Shown here: positions 38,930 through 47,147 of the stretch, piece after piece | How positions within the stretch are numbered: position 1 is the first letter of the stretch | Layout: each line of letters opens with the position of its first letter | Source of the DNA: Bacteroidota bacterium | GTDB taxonomy: Bacteria; Bacteroidota; Ignavibacteria; SZUA-365 | NCBI GenBank assembly: GCA_029907355.1 | Contig: JARYLZ010000012.1 | Location: forward strand, 1-54,353 | DNA: 54,353 nucleotides | Direction of reading: 5' to 3' | Notes under the pieces: generated by a model | What the model was told of the DNA's origin: nothing | Databases searched by the model: none | Seen by the model: only the letters and a program-made list of their open reading frames with translations | Made by a program: the position numbers and the translations under genes

Positions 38930-40033
38930 GCGTTTCCACGGCCAAGCGCGGACACCCACCCCGCCGGCCAGGATGAAATGCTTGCTGATGCCCGCGCTGA
39001 GGAAAGCGTCGAAATTCCCGAAATGCCCCGCAGCGCCGACCGTCAATTTGACCGCCTCGTCGGAGAGGCCGACATGCGCCGTCTGGGGGTCGATATCGTA
39101 ACCGATTTGCGCTTTCACGTTCGCAGGGAGGGTGAACGTGTAGGAGCCCGCGGAGCGGAGCAATTCCACGGAGAGTCCCGCGAAAGGCTCGAACCACTCG
39201 AAACGGCGCCCCGCGTGGACGTTGATCGAGTACATGTCCGTCGTCGCGTCCAGTTTCGCCTGCGTGACGCCGACGCGGTTCTCGATGCCGGAATGCTGGT
39301 AGGTCACTTGCACGGCGGCGTCGACCGGCGTGTCGCGGAACCAGTGCGTGAAACCGTGGCGGATGCCGATCCCGAAGAATGAGAATTTCCCGATGTTTTT
39401 ATCGAAGATAATGGGCGGGATGTAGCGGATGAGGGCGTCGGTGTGTTTCCACGTCCCGATGGAGATCTGGGGCACCGCGGCGAAGACGGTCTGCTGGTTC
39501 GTTCCGTTCGTGAGCTGGAGGGAATCGGGCACGAGCGCGATCTGGTCCTCCGGAACCCCTGCAAGGCGCAGGTATTCCTTGGGGATGCGGAACCAGCTCC
39601 CTTGACCGCCGAACACCGTCGCTGTCCGGAGCAGGGTGTCGAGGTCGCCGTTCCGGGCTGCGATCTCGAGGAAAAACTTGAACAGCTGGAGTTCGTAACT
39701 GTCGGTGGACCGTTTCCGGTACGGAATGGAGCCCGTATAGGTTCGCTGATCGTCGCGCACCCACGTGTACACGGACTGGAGGGAAAATCCCACGGTGAGG
39801 CGGTCTTCCCGGTCCGTTTGCGCCGTAGTATAGAACCCGTGATTGGCCCCGACGTTCGTCACGATGACGAGGGGCCCCATATACCCCGACGCGTTTTCCC
39901 CGAAGAGCTGAAGGGAAAATTCTTCGAGGATCCGTTTCATGACGGATTGATCGAATTGCGCGTGAGCGTGGGTCGTGGCGAGGAGTATCGCGGCGGTGAA
40001 AGGAAGAAAGCGGCGGATCGACATGAACATCAT
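38924..40033 (-). CDS. Outer-membrane beta-barrel-like protein (DUF6588-type), second of a pair
   Basis: 369 residues with a signal peptide (about 1-26, MSIRRFLPFTAAILLATTHAHA). The body alternates polar and aromatic residues in beta-strand pattern (FSFFGIGIRHGFTHWF, DAAVQVTYQHSG, YSINVHAGRRFEWFEPFAGLSVELL), and the end AGGVGVRAWPWKRR is barrel-like. It shares the segments AVPQISIGTWKHTDALIRYIPP and INVHAG with its upstream neighbour, which has LVLPQISIGQIAATELLVRGIPP and NANVHAG, so the two are paralogues. Function unknown. It begins three bases after the upstream gene ends. The DUF6588 label is from memory of family style and is not certain. Confidence 0.75.
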   Translation of the reverse strand: MMFMSIRRFLPFTAAILLATTHAHAQFDQSVMKRILEEFSLQLFGENASGYMGPLVIVTNVGANHGFYTTAQTDREDRLTVGFSLQSVYTWVRDDQRTYTGSIPYRKRSTDSYELQLFKFFLEIAARNGDLDTLLRTATVFGGQGSWFRIPKEYLRLAGVPEDQIALVPDSLQLTNGTNQQTVFAAVPQISIGTWKHTDALIRYIPPIIFDKNIGKFSFFGIGIRHGFTHWFRDTPVDAAVQVTYQHSGIENRVGVTQAKLDATTDMYSINVHAGRRFEWFEPFAGLSVELLRSAGSYTFTLPANVKAQIGYDIDPQTAHVGLSDEAVKLTVGAAGHFGNFDAFLSAGISKHFILAGGVGVRAWPWKRR

Positions 40034-40036
40034 GGT

Positions 40037-40978
40037 TCAGAGGCGGATTCCCGCGCCGAGGGTGAGGTTGTCCTGGATGCCGAACGAGTACTCGGCCGTC
40101 AAGTCGATGAGCGGGAGGATGAGGCGTACCCCCGTCGTGAACCGGTAATTCATGCGGTCGAAATCGAGTTCGACCGAACGGGGTTCCCGCAGGACTTCGG
40201 GGAGGTCGGTGCTCGTCGGAGAGTATTTGTAGGAGACGGTGAGGGAATAACTCTCGTAACCGACGCCGCCGAAAACTTCCAGTATGCCGAGAGGAATGCC
40301 GGCATGGACGTTCGCGTTCAGGTTCACGGCGTCGATGATCGACCCGATTTCGAACCGCTGGGCAACCGCCATGAACGCCAGGTCGAACGGCAGCTCAATG
40401 TACTGCGTCGGGCTGTGCCTCAATCCCGCACCGAGACACCAGATTTTCCCGATGCCGGGTTCGAACGTCACCGGCGGTATCCCCCGGACGAGGAGTTCCG
40501 TTGCGGCGATCTGCCCGATGCTGATCTGTGGGAGCACGAGGAACGTGTTCTCCATTTTCACGCCGTCGGGAAGGGCGAAATCCGGGTAGGGATTGCCGTA
40601 CGGATCGGTCTTGTACGAGTGGACGACCGTCCCTTTTTCGCCCGCTATCGTGGCGGTCTCGACTTGAGCGGGGTACCCCAGATCGGTGAGGGTCTGGGGG
40701 AGCTTCGCGATGAACGTCCTGTCTTTTGTCGGGATGAAAATCCAGACGTTCTTCACACCGACCCACACGTGGAATTTCGGTTCGATCCGTCCACTATGGA
40801 AAAAACCGCTGTTCAGACTGTAGCCGACGGCGTCGGCGGCGGGACGCAGATAATCACGCGCGAGTTCCTTCACCCCGAGATTCTCGATGAGGTCGGGGAG
40901 AGATTGCGCGCTGAGCCGTGCGTTCCCTGCCGTCAGGAGCAGGACGGCCAGCGCGGTGGCGGGGATGGTTCGTCTCAT
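40037..40978 (-). CDS. Outer-membrane beta-barrel-like protein (DUF6588-type), first of a pair
   Basis: 313 residues, signal peptide at 1-24 (MRRTIPATALAVLLLTAGNARLSAQ). The beta-rich body has PQISIGQIAATELLVRGIPPV, KIWCLGAGLRHSPTQYIE and the final strand NLTLGAGIRL. Paralogue of the next gene. A longer open frame exists upstream, but the ATG at 40978 begins the signal peptide, follows GAGGGAGAA, and overlaps the adk stop by four bases. Translational coupling of an outer-membrane protein to adk is unusual. Confidence 0.78.
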   Translation of the reverse strand: MRRTIPATALAVLLLTAGNARLSAQSLPDLIENLGVKELARDYLRPAADAVGYSLNSGFFHSGRIEPKFHVWVGVKNVWIFIPTKDRTFIAKLPQTLTDLGYPAQVETATIAGEKGTVVHSYKTDPYGNPYPDFALPDGVKMENTFLVLPQISIGQIAATELLVRGIPPVTFEPGIGKIWCLGAGLRHSPTQYIELPFDLAFMAVAQRFEIGSIIDAVNLNANVHAGIPLGILEVFGGVGYESYSLTVSYKYSPTSTDLPEVLREPRSVELDFDRMNYRFTTGVRLILPLIDLTAEYSFGIQDNLTLGAGIRL

Positions 40979-41571
40979 AATGTTCTCCCTCGATTCCCTT
41001 CGCCCCCCTTCACACGCGCGGCATTCCCGATGGCGGAGATGATCCGTTGCGTGACGGCATCGATATCGCCCACGCCGTCGACATGTTTCATGAGCCCTTT
41101 TTCTTCGTAGTAGCCGATGAGAGGTTTCGTCGTCTCGTGGTAGACGCGGAGACGGTGCGCGATCGTTTCCGCCGTGTCGTCTACCCGCCCGCGCTTCCCG
41201 AGGCGTTCGACGACTTCCGCATCGGGGACGACGAGGTCGATGACAGCTGTGATTCGTTCCCCCCGTTCGCGGAGGAACCGTTCGAGTTCCTCCGCTTGGA
41301 CGATGGTCCGGGGGTACCCGTCGAGGAGGAACCCTTCCGCGCAATCGGGTTCCGTGAGGCGCTCGCGGACCATGGCGTTCGTGACTCCGTCGGGGACGAG
41401 ATTCCCCGAGGAGGAATACCGCTCCGCTTCGATCCCCAGCGGGGTGCCTTCGCTGATGTGGCGTCGGAAAATATCGCCGGTGGATATGTGAGGAATGCCG
41501 TAATATGCCGCGATGGATACCGCCTGGGTCCCTTTCCCGGAACCGGGCGGCCCGAAGAGGATCAGGCGCAT
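40975..41571 (-). CDS. adk: Adenylate kinase
   Basis: 198 residues: ATP + AMP to 2 ADP. P-loop GPPGSGKGT is at 7-15. The AMP site has ISTGDIFRRHI and the family motif GFLLDGYPRT. The LID is short (GKRGRVDDTAETIAHRL) and lacks zinc cysteines, so this is the short form. GGAGAAAG precedes the ATG. It sits inside a run with the partner-switch genes upstream and two outer-membrane proteins downstream, rather than with secY/ribosomal genes as in many bacteria. Confidence 0.98.
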   Translation of the reverse strand: MRLILFGPPGSGKGTQAVSIAAYYGIPHISTGDIFRRHISEGTPLGIEAERYSSSGNLVPDGVTNAMVRERLTEPDCAEGFLLDGYPRTIVQAEELERFLRERGERITAVIDLVVPDAEVVERLGKRGRVDDTAETIAHRLRVYHETTKPLIGYYEEKGLMKHVDGVGDIDAVTQRIISAIGNAARVKGGEGNRGRTL

Positions 41572-41653
41572 GGTCTTTCTCCGAAAGAAACGGGTTCCAT
41601 CCCGAGGGGGGTGGATGGAGCCTGCATGTCGTTCGTCGTATGCGTGAAGGGGT

Positions 41654-42124
41654 TCATGACCGATGTGCTTGGGCGTGCGTCCGGAGGTACTTGACGAGCC
41701 GGATCTCGTTCGGTGCCCCCGGGGCGGCGGAATATTCCACCTCGTCCATCAATTTCTTCATCAGGATGATCCCGAGTCCCCCGCGCCGCGGTTTGCGGAT
41801 ATAATCGAGCCGTCTGGGCGGGCGGTAATGCGCGGCGTCGAAGGGCAGGCCCGTGTCGAGGATCGTCACGACGAAACCCTTCCGCCCTCGGTTTTCCTCC
41901 GAGGACACCCGGACGTGGATCCGCCCGTCGGGCCGGTTGCGGTAGGCATGCTTGATGATGTTCGTACAGGCTTCGTCGACGGCGAGGACGATTTTCCCGA
42001 TGTCTTCCGCATCGAAACCGAAGGCGGCCGCCTCGTGGGAGACGAATAACCGGATATTCTCGAGGCATTCGGTCCGGCTTTCGAATTCGCCTGTCCTATC
42101 GCTATGTCTTGCGTCCTCCGGCAC
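41654..42124 (-). CDS. RsbW-like anti-sigma factor serine kinase (HATPase_c)
   Basis: 156 residues, GHKL ATPase fold. The N box DEACTNIIKHAY lies at 50-61, the G1-like ILDTGLPF near 88-95, and the G2-like GGLGIILMKKLMD near 115-127. Such kinases bind and block a sigma factor and phosphorylate the STAS antagonist. It is encoded just after the STAS and phosphatase genes, completing a partner-switching module. No sigma factor gene is visible in the window, so the target is elsewhere or not a sigma factor. Confidence 0.9.
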   Translation of the reverse strand: MPEDARHSDRTGEFESRTECLENIRLFVSHEAAAFGFDAEDIGKIVLAVDEACTNIIKHAYRNRPDGRIHVRVSSEENRGRKGFVVTILDTGLPFDAAHYRPPRRLDYIRKPRRGGLGIILMKKLMDEVEYSAAPGAPNEIRLVKYLRTHAQAHRS

Positions 42125-42145
42125 CGTTTTCTCACCGATCGGGGT

Positions 42146-42529
42146 TCAATGTGTCCGATCTGTCATGTCCGCAGGAGGCGGGGTAGTGCGGAACCGTTCC
42201 ACGGCGTGAGACTCCTCCGGGAATATCTCATAGAGCATGGGGAAGCCGAGGAGGTCGAAAATGTCGTAGACGCGGGGCGACATGTTCGTGAGCTTGATGT
42301 CCCCTCCGTGCTTTCGGACATCCTCGATGAACTGCATGAATACACCGAGCCCCGCACTGCTGATGTAGGACAGGTCCCGGAAGTTCACGACGAGCCGGTA
42401 CCTCTGTTTCCCGATATTATCCGCGATCACCTGTTCGAGGTCCGGTGCCGTATGGGCATCCAACTGTCCTTTCAAGTCGAGAACCGTAACGGTATCGATA
42501 TGTCGAATGCCGACGGTGAAATCGCTCAT
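42146..42529 (-). CDS. STAS-domain anti-anti-sigma factor (RsbV/SpoIIAA-like)
   Basis: 127 residues. STAS fold with LDLKGQLDAHTAPDLEQVI and the phosphorylation site YISSAGLG, where Ser58 aligns with the target serine of RsbV. Unphosphorylated, it would capture the RsbW-like kinase and free the sigma factor. Start: ATG at 42529 has GGAGG eight bases upstream; an ATG at 42538 abuts that GGAGG directly and is less likely. It begins five bases after the phosphatase gene ends. An extension of about 20 residues after the STAS core (ESHAVERFRTTPPPAD) has no known motif. Confidence 0.92.
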   Translation of the reverse strand: MSDFTVGIRHIDTVTVLDLKGQLDAHTAPDLEQVIADNIGKQRYRLVVNFRDLSYISSAGLGVFMQFIEDVRKHGGDIKLTNMSPRVYDIFDLLGFPMLYEIFPEESHAVERFRTTPPPADMTDRTH

Positions 42530-42534
42530 GCCGT

Positions 42535-44721
42535 TCATCCTCCAAGTCCTGACGCGGGGTGTCCGCCGTTCCCGCTGCCGCCTGACCCACAACTCTCTCC
42601 GATCCAGCGCAGGGCGAGGACGGTCATATCGTCGTCCGCCGTCCGCTCCCCGCTATGGCGAACGACGGCGTCGAGGATCGCCTCGACGATTTCCCGCGCC
42701 GGCCGGGATGCGTGTGCGGCGGCCAAGCCCGCCAGCCTGCCGGTCGAGAACTCCTCGCCCCGTGAATTCCGCGCCTCGGTGACGCCGTCGGTGAAGAGGA
42801 GTATCGTGTCGCCGGGCCGGAGATGCAATTCCTGCTCCTCGAGGGTGGTGAGGAAACGTTCGGAGTCGTCGAGGCCGAGTCCCATGCCGTCGGGTCGAAG
42901 ATACTCCGCACGGTCGTTCGAAATATACAGCAGGGGACAATGCCCCGCACGGGCGAAGACCAAGCGCCCACTGCGGAGATCGAGCACCGCGAAGAGCAGG
43001 CTGATGAATGATTTCGGATCCATGGTCCTGCACAGCGTCCGGTTCATCCGCACAAGGAGATCGCGTGTGGAAACCCCCGCCGAACTCATCGCGTGGAAGA
43101 TCCCTTTGACTTCGGCCATGTAGAGCGCCGCGGAGACGCCTTTACCCGAGACGTCGCCGATAGCGATGCCGAGGAGATCGTCGTCGAAGCGGATGACGTC
43201 GTAGTAATCGCCGCCCACTTCGTACGCGGGGAGGGAGCGTGCATAGATATCGTACGAGGGACGCGTGGGGAGCAAGACCGGGAGGAGGCTGTGCTGCATG
43301 CCCCGTGCGACCTCGAGCTCCTGGCGAAAACGCTCGCGGGTGAGCGATTCCGCAATGAGGCGGCTGTTCTCCAACGCGACGGACACGAGGTCGGTGAACG
43401 CCGAGACGACGAGCAGGAGATCCTTGTCGAAATCGTAAGGGTTCTTCCTCAGGAGTCCGATGGTTCCCACGACCCCCGCGTGAATGCGCAAAGGGATGAC
43501 CGCGAGGGACCCCGCCGAAAGGTCGGGAGGAACCGGTGCGAGGCGGCGATCCCGGTGGAGGTCGTGCACAACGACGGGGATTCCCGCCTCCGCGGCGAAC
43601 GCATGGAGGGGGGTATTGTCGCTCATGCGGAGAGCCTCGAACTGCTCGGGGGAAAGACGGCGGAGGATGCGCTTGGCCGGGAATGCGGATTCTGCACGGG
43701 TGACGGGGTATGCTGCCGCCGCAGCCGTGGGGTCATGGATATCGATCCATCCCGCTTCCGTTTCGCCGATGTTCATCGCGAGCTGGGCGGCCGTTGCGAG
43801 CAGTTCGTCGAGATCGAACACCTCCCGAACGAGGCGGCTCATGTTCTGGAACGATGAGATCTCCGCTTTTTTCCTGTCGAACTCCTTCGCGGTCGGGAGG
43901 TGGAGGAGCGTGCTTACCCACACGATTCCCATGGCGACGGCGGCGAACAGGAACACGGTCGAGACGAACGCGTCGAGCGCGGGGTGCAGGTAAGCCAGGA
44001 GGGCTTTCGTCAGCGTTCCCGTTGTCGGTTCGAAGCTGAAGACGGCCGAGTCGATCGCGAGGAGGATGAAGAACACGAACCCGAAAAACGAAAGACCCAG
44101 GTTCAGGAGTTTTTCCCTCCGCGTCAAGACGAGGATCCACGAGAAACGGAACGCGTTGACCACGATGGCCGCTGTGAGCAGAACGGCGAGGAGGACCACC
44201 GTCCAGTTGGATGCGTCGGCATCCCGAGGCGAGGCCGTGAACGCGATGATATACAATCCCTCGATCGCGACGAGAGCGATGTAATTGTTCTGGGTGTTCC
44301 TCCTACGCTTGAGGAAAATCAGCTCCGTAAAGACGGCGCCGAGGAAGAGCGCGGCGATGCCCGTCACGTAACCGAAGAGTCCGGCGACGATGGCGGTCGT
44401 CATAGCCTGGGGGATGAGGCGATGGTCCGTTGTCGTGAACCGGACGAAGGGGACGGTGCGGATGAGACCGACGAGAAACAGCAGAATCGTGGCGATGATC
44501 AGCGCCGTACCGACGAGCCGAACGGGATTGTACGCGTTCCCGAGAGGGCGGCGGAACAGGAGGATTCCCATCGCCGCCAAGGCAATCGCGAGCAGGAGGG
44601 TGTGGAAAATGTCGTTTCCCGGTGCGGTTTCCGCGATGGCGTAACGTGCGACGAGGTAGAAGAAGTCGAGGACGAAAGAGGCGGCGGCCGCAAGGATCAA
44701 GACGTTGCGGGAAAGTTTCAT
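42535..44721 (-). CDS. Membrane-bound PP2C phosphatase with GAF domain (RsbU/SpoIIE-like)
   Basis: 728 residues. About seven or eight membrane helices fill the first 290 residues, then a GAF sensor domain at about 320-460, then a linker helix ending in RQELEVARGMQHSLLP. The PP2C/SpoIIE domain follows, with GGDYYDVI near 502, IAIGDVSGKGVSAALYM, LLFTDGVTEARN and ADDDMTVLAL. It should dephosphorylate the STAS protein encoded just after it when its membrane or GAF part senses a signal. The open frame continues upstream, but MKLSRNVLILAAAAS at 44721 begins the first helix. It is the head of a six-gene minus-strand run ending at 38924. Confidence 0.93.
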   Translation of the reverse strand: MKLSRNVLILAAAASFVLDFFYLVARYAIAETAPGNDIFHTLLLAIALAAMGILLFRRPLGNAYNPVRLVGTALIIATILLFLVGLIRTVPFVRFTTTDHRLIPQAMTTAIVAGLFGYVTGIAALFLGAVFTELIFLKRRRNTQNNYIALVAIEGLYIIAFTASPRDADASNWTVVLLAVLLTAAIVVNAFRFSWILVLTRREKLLNLGLSFFGFVFFILLAIDSAVFSFEPTTGTLTKALLAYLHPALDAFVSTVFLFAAVAMGIVWVSTLLHLPTAKEFDRKKAEISSFQNMSRLVREVFDLDELLATAAQLAMNIGETEAGWIDIHDPTAAAAAYPVTRAESAFPAKRILRRLSPEQFEALRMSDNTPLHAFAAEAGIPVVVHDLHRDRRLAPVPPDLSAGSLAVIPLRIHAGVVGTIGLLRKNPYDFDKDLLLVVSAFTDLVSVALENSRLIAESLTRERFRQELEVARGMQHSLLPVLLPTRPSYDIYARSLPAYEVGGDYYDVIRFDDDLLGIAIGDVSGKGVSAALYMAEVKGIFHAMSSAGVSTRDLLVRMNRTLCRTMDPKSFISLLFAVLDLRSGRLVFARAGHCPLLYISNDRAEYLRPDGMGLGLDDSERFLTTLEEQELHLRPGDTILLFTDGVTEARNSRGEEFSTGRLAGLAAAHASRPAREIVEAILDAVVRHSGERTADDDMTVLALRWIGESCGSGGSGNGGHPASGLGG

Positions 44722-44851
44722 AAATGTAAGTATCGTGTTTTTACAATTGATGCGAAAATCGGTCCGGCCTTCCCCTGTGCTACGAGAATTTCGTCGTTGG
44801 TGTTGCGCGAGAGTTTGTCGCCTATGTGTCGGGCGGTTATTTTCCTTCGCG

Positions 44852-45925
44852 ATGAATGGGACATCGATCGAGTCGAATGAGTCGGGAGAGAGGCCGCTGG
44901 TCGAGGTGCGCGAGGTGAGGAAATGGTTCCCTCTCGCGCGGGGGTTCGCCGGCAGGTTTGCGGGGTCTGTCCGGGCCGTCGACGGGGTCACGCTTTCGAT
45001 TCCCCGCGGAGCCATTCTCGGGCTCGTGGGGGAATCGGGCTGCGGGAAGTCCACGCTCGGTCGCTTGATCCTCCATTTGCTCGAGCCGACAGGGGGAACC
45101 GTGTCGTTCGACGGGGTTCCCCTCTCGCGTCTTCCACGGCATGACCTGCGGGCGCTTCGAAAACGGATGCAGATCGTTTTCCAAGACCCGCTCTCGTCCC
45201 TTAACCCGCGCCTCTCCATCGGTTCGACGCTTTCCGAGATCCTCGCGGTTCATGCCGTCGTTCCGCGAAGACAGCGCGCGGATCGCATCGCGCTCCTCCT
45301 CGAGACGGTGGGATTGAACGCGTTCCATGCGAACCGGTTTCCCCACGAGTTCAGCAGCGGCCAACGCCAGCGTATCGCGATCGCGCGTGCCCTTGCGCCG
45401 GAGCCCGAGTTTCTCGTCTGCGACGAACCCGTCTCCTCGCTCGACGTCTCCATCCAGGCCCAGATCATCAATCTTCTGTTGGATCTGCGCGATACCCTGC
45501 AGCTCACGTACCTGTTCATTTCCCACGATCTCCACGTCGTGAAGCACCTCGCCGACGAGATCGCCGTGATGTACCTCGGGCGCATCGTCGAACACGGACC
45601 GGTGGAGTCGGTCGTCGCATCGCCGATACACCCGTACACCCGCGCCCTGATCCGGTCGGTCCTACCGATCGATCCCCGGCGACGTGTCGGGAAGCCCGCT
45701 CTCTCGGGAGATCCCCCGAACCCCGCCGATGTCCCGCCGGGGTGCCCCTTTCACCCGCGCTGCCCGGATGCCTATGCGGAGTGCAAGACGGTCACGCCCG
45801 TTTTCGCGACCGTCGGCGACCGGCGGACGGCGTGCCTCCTGTATCCCGAGTGCCGCCCGAACGGGAGTGAAGCGAACATCGATCGTTCCGAGATGAGCAA
45901 GGAGACCCCTGATGCCGTCCGGTGA
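44852..45925 (+). CDS. Oligopeptide/dipeptide ABC transporter ATPase (OppF/DppF type), orphan
   Basis: 357 residues. Walker A GESGCGKST near 60-68, signature FSSGQRQRIAIARAL, and Walker B EFLVCDEPVSSLD. The C-terminal oligopeptide-transport extension has the family cysteines (CPFHPRCPDAYAEC, CLLYPEC). OppF-type proteins pair with OppD and permeases OppBC, none of which is here. The ATG at 44852 gives the standard start. It overlaps the MEMO gene by 14 bases, and that gene's AAGGAG ribosome site lies inside it. Confidence 0.9.
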   Translation: MNGTSIESNESGERPLVEVREVRKWFPLARGFAGRFAGSVRAVDGVTLSIPRGAILGLVGESGCGKSTLGRLILHLLEPTGGTVSFDGVPLSRLPRHDLRALRKRMQIVFQDPLSSLNPRLSIGSTLSEILAVHAVVPRRQRADRIALLLETVGLNAFHANRFPHEFSSGQRQRIAIARALAPEPEFLVCDEPVSSLDVSIQAQIINLLLDLRDTLQLTYLFISHDLHVVKHLADEIAVMYLGRIVEHGPVESVVASPIHPYTRALIRSVLPIDPRRRVGKPALSGDPPNPADVPPGCPFHPRCPDAYAECKTVTPVFATVGDRRTACLLYPECRPNGSEANIDRSEMSKETPDAVR

Positions 45926-47147
45926 ACACCGGGATTCCCGCATCCCCCCGCTCCGGCAGGGATTGGAGGTCATCCCCCTGGAGGATGACGAGGGGAACGC
46001 CTTCTTCCTCATCCGGGATCCGCTCGGCTACTGCTCGGAGACCGTCCCCCTCTCGGATGTCGCGTGGGGCGTGGCGCAACTCTTCGACGGACGGTCCACC
46101 GCGAAGGATCTCCACGCTTTCCTCGCGGAGAGGATCCACATCCGAATCCCCGTCGAGCACATCCGGCGACTGGCGGATATTCTCGACGAGATGCTCCTGC
46201 TGGACAGCGGCGCTTTCGAAACCGTCCGGCAGGACGTCGAAGCTCGCTTCCTCGCATCCTCCGTCCGTCCTGCCGTACATGCCGGGACGTCGTACCCCGA
46301 TGAGCCGAAGGAACTGGCAGCATTCCTTTCGGAACTCTTCGCCCAGCATACGACCGTTGAGCCTCGCCAAGCGCCGGTCGGCGTGATCGCCCCGCATATC
46401 GACTTGCAGATCGGGGCCCGATCGTACGTGCCGGCTTACGCCGCGCTGCAAACCGCGTCTTTCGACACGGTGGTCGTGCTCGGCACGAGTCACTATTCCA
46501 TGGATGACCTTTTCATTCTCACGGCAAAGGATTTCGAAACGCCGCTGGGCGTTATGCCGACGGACCGCGAATTCGTGGAAATGCTGCACGACGCGAGCGG
46601 GGGAACATTCACGCGATGCGACACGGCGCACCGCGTCGAGCATTCCATCGAATTCCAGTGCGTGTTTCTCCGTTACCTTTTCGGCGAGAAACCGGTGCGC
46701 ATGGTCCCCGTTCTCTGTACAACCTTCGACCACCTGTTCGAAGGGGGCCGCAGCCCCTTCGACGACCCGAGGTTCCAGGCTTTCGCCCGCGCTTTCCACG
46801 AGACCGCCGGGCGCCTTCATCGCCGTGTCGCGTTCGTCCTGAGCGTGGATTGGTCGCACGTCGGCTTGAAGTTCGACGACGAGGTCCCTGCATCCCAGCT
46901 TCTCCCGCGCACGCGCGAGATCGATTTCTCCCATTTCGACGCCCTCGAGCGCGGCGATATCGCGCGATTCCATCAACTCGTCCTCTCGGCAGGCAACGAG
47001 ACGAACATCGACGGCCTCTCCTGCGTCACGACGTTTTTCGCGCTTGCCCGTCCCGATTTCGGCGCACTCCTCTCGTACGACCAGTGGCACGAGGAGGAGC
47101 GAGAATCGGGCGTCACCTACGCGAGCATGGCGTTCTATCGCCGATGA
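45912..47147 (+). CDS. amrB: MEMO-family protein (AmmeMemoRadiSam B) with PqqD-like N-terminal domain
   Basis: 411 residues. The C-terminal 295 form the MEMO fold, related to class III ring-opening dioxygenases. Likely metal or active-site residues are His162 (APHIDLQIG), His194 (GTSHY), His244 (EHSIEFQ) and Cys371 (GLSCVTT). The final SGVTYASMAFY is typical. Residues about 15-105 (VPLSDVAWGVAQLFDGRSTAKDLHAFLAER and following) look like a PqqD/RRE-type winged helix, which binds peptides in RiPP systems. AmrB proteins co-occur with a radical-SAM and an AMMECR1 protein, neither seen here. The start ATG follows AAGGAG. It overlaps tatD by four bases. Confidence 0.88.
   Translation: MPSGEHRDSRIPPLRQGLEVIPLEDDEGNAFFLIRDPLGYCSETVPLSDVAWGVAQLFDGRSTAKDLHAFLAERIHIRIPVEHIRRLADILDEMLLLDSGAFETVRQDVEARFLASSVRPAVHAGTSYPDEPKELAAFLSELFAQHTTVEPRQAPVGVIAPHIDLQIGARSYVPAYAALQTASFDTVVVLGTSHYSMDDLFILTAKDFETPLGVMPTDREFVEMLHDASGGTFTRCDTAHRVEHSIEFQCVFLRYLFGEKPVRMVPVLCTTFDHLFEGGRSPFDDPRFQAFARAFHETAGRLHRRVAFVLSVDWSHVGLKFDDEVPASQLLPRTREIDFSHFDALERGDIARFHQLVLSAGNETNIDGLSCVTTFFALARPDFGALLSYDQWHEEERESGVTYASMAFYRR

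Noticed and set aside
42535-45219. Much longer versions of several genes (for example rsbU-like, LptB-neighbour tatD, MlaE, permease) given by open frames upstream
   Set aside because: GC-rich DNA leaves frames open; signal peptides, first membrane helices, ribosome sites or ATGA overlaps mark the true starts.
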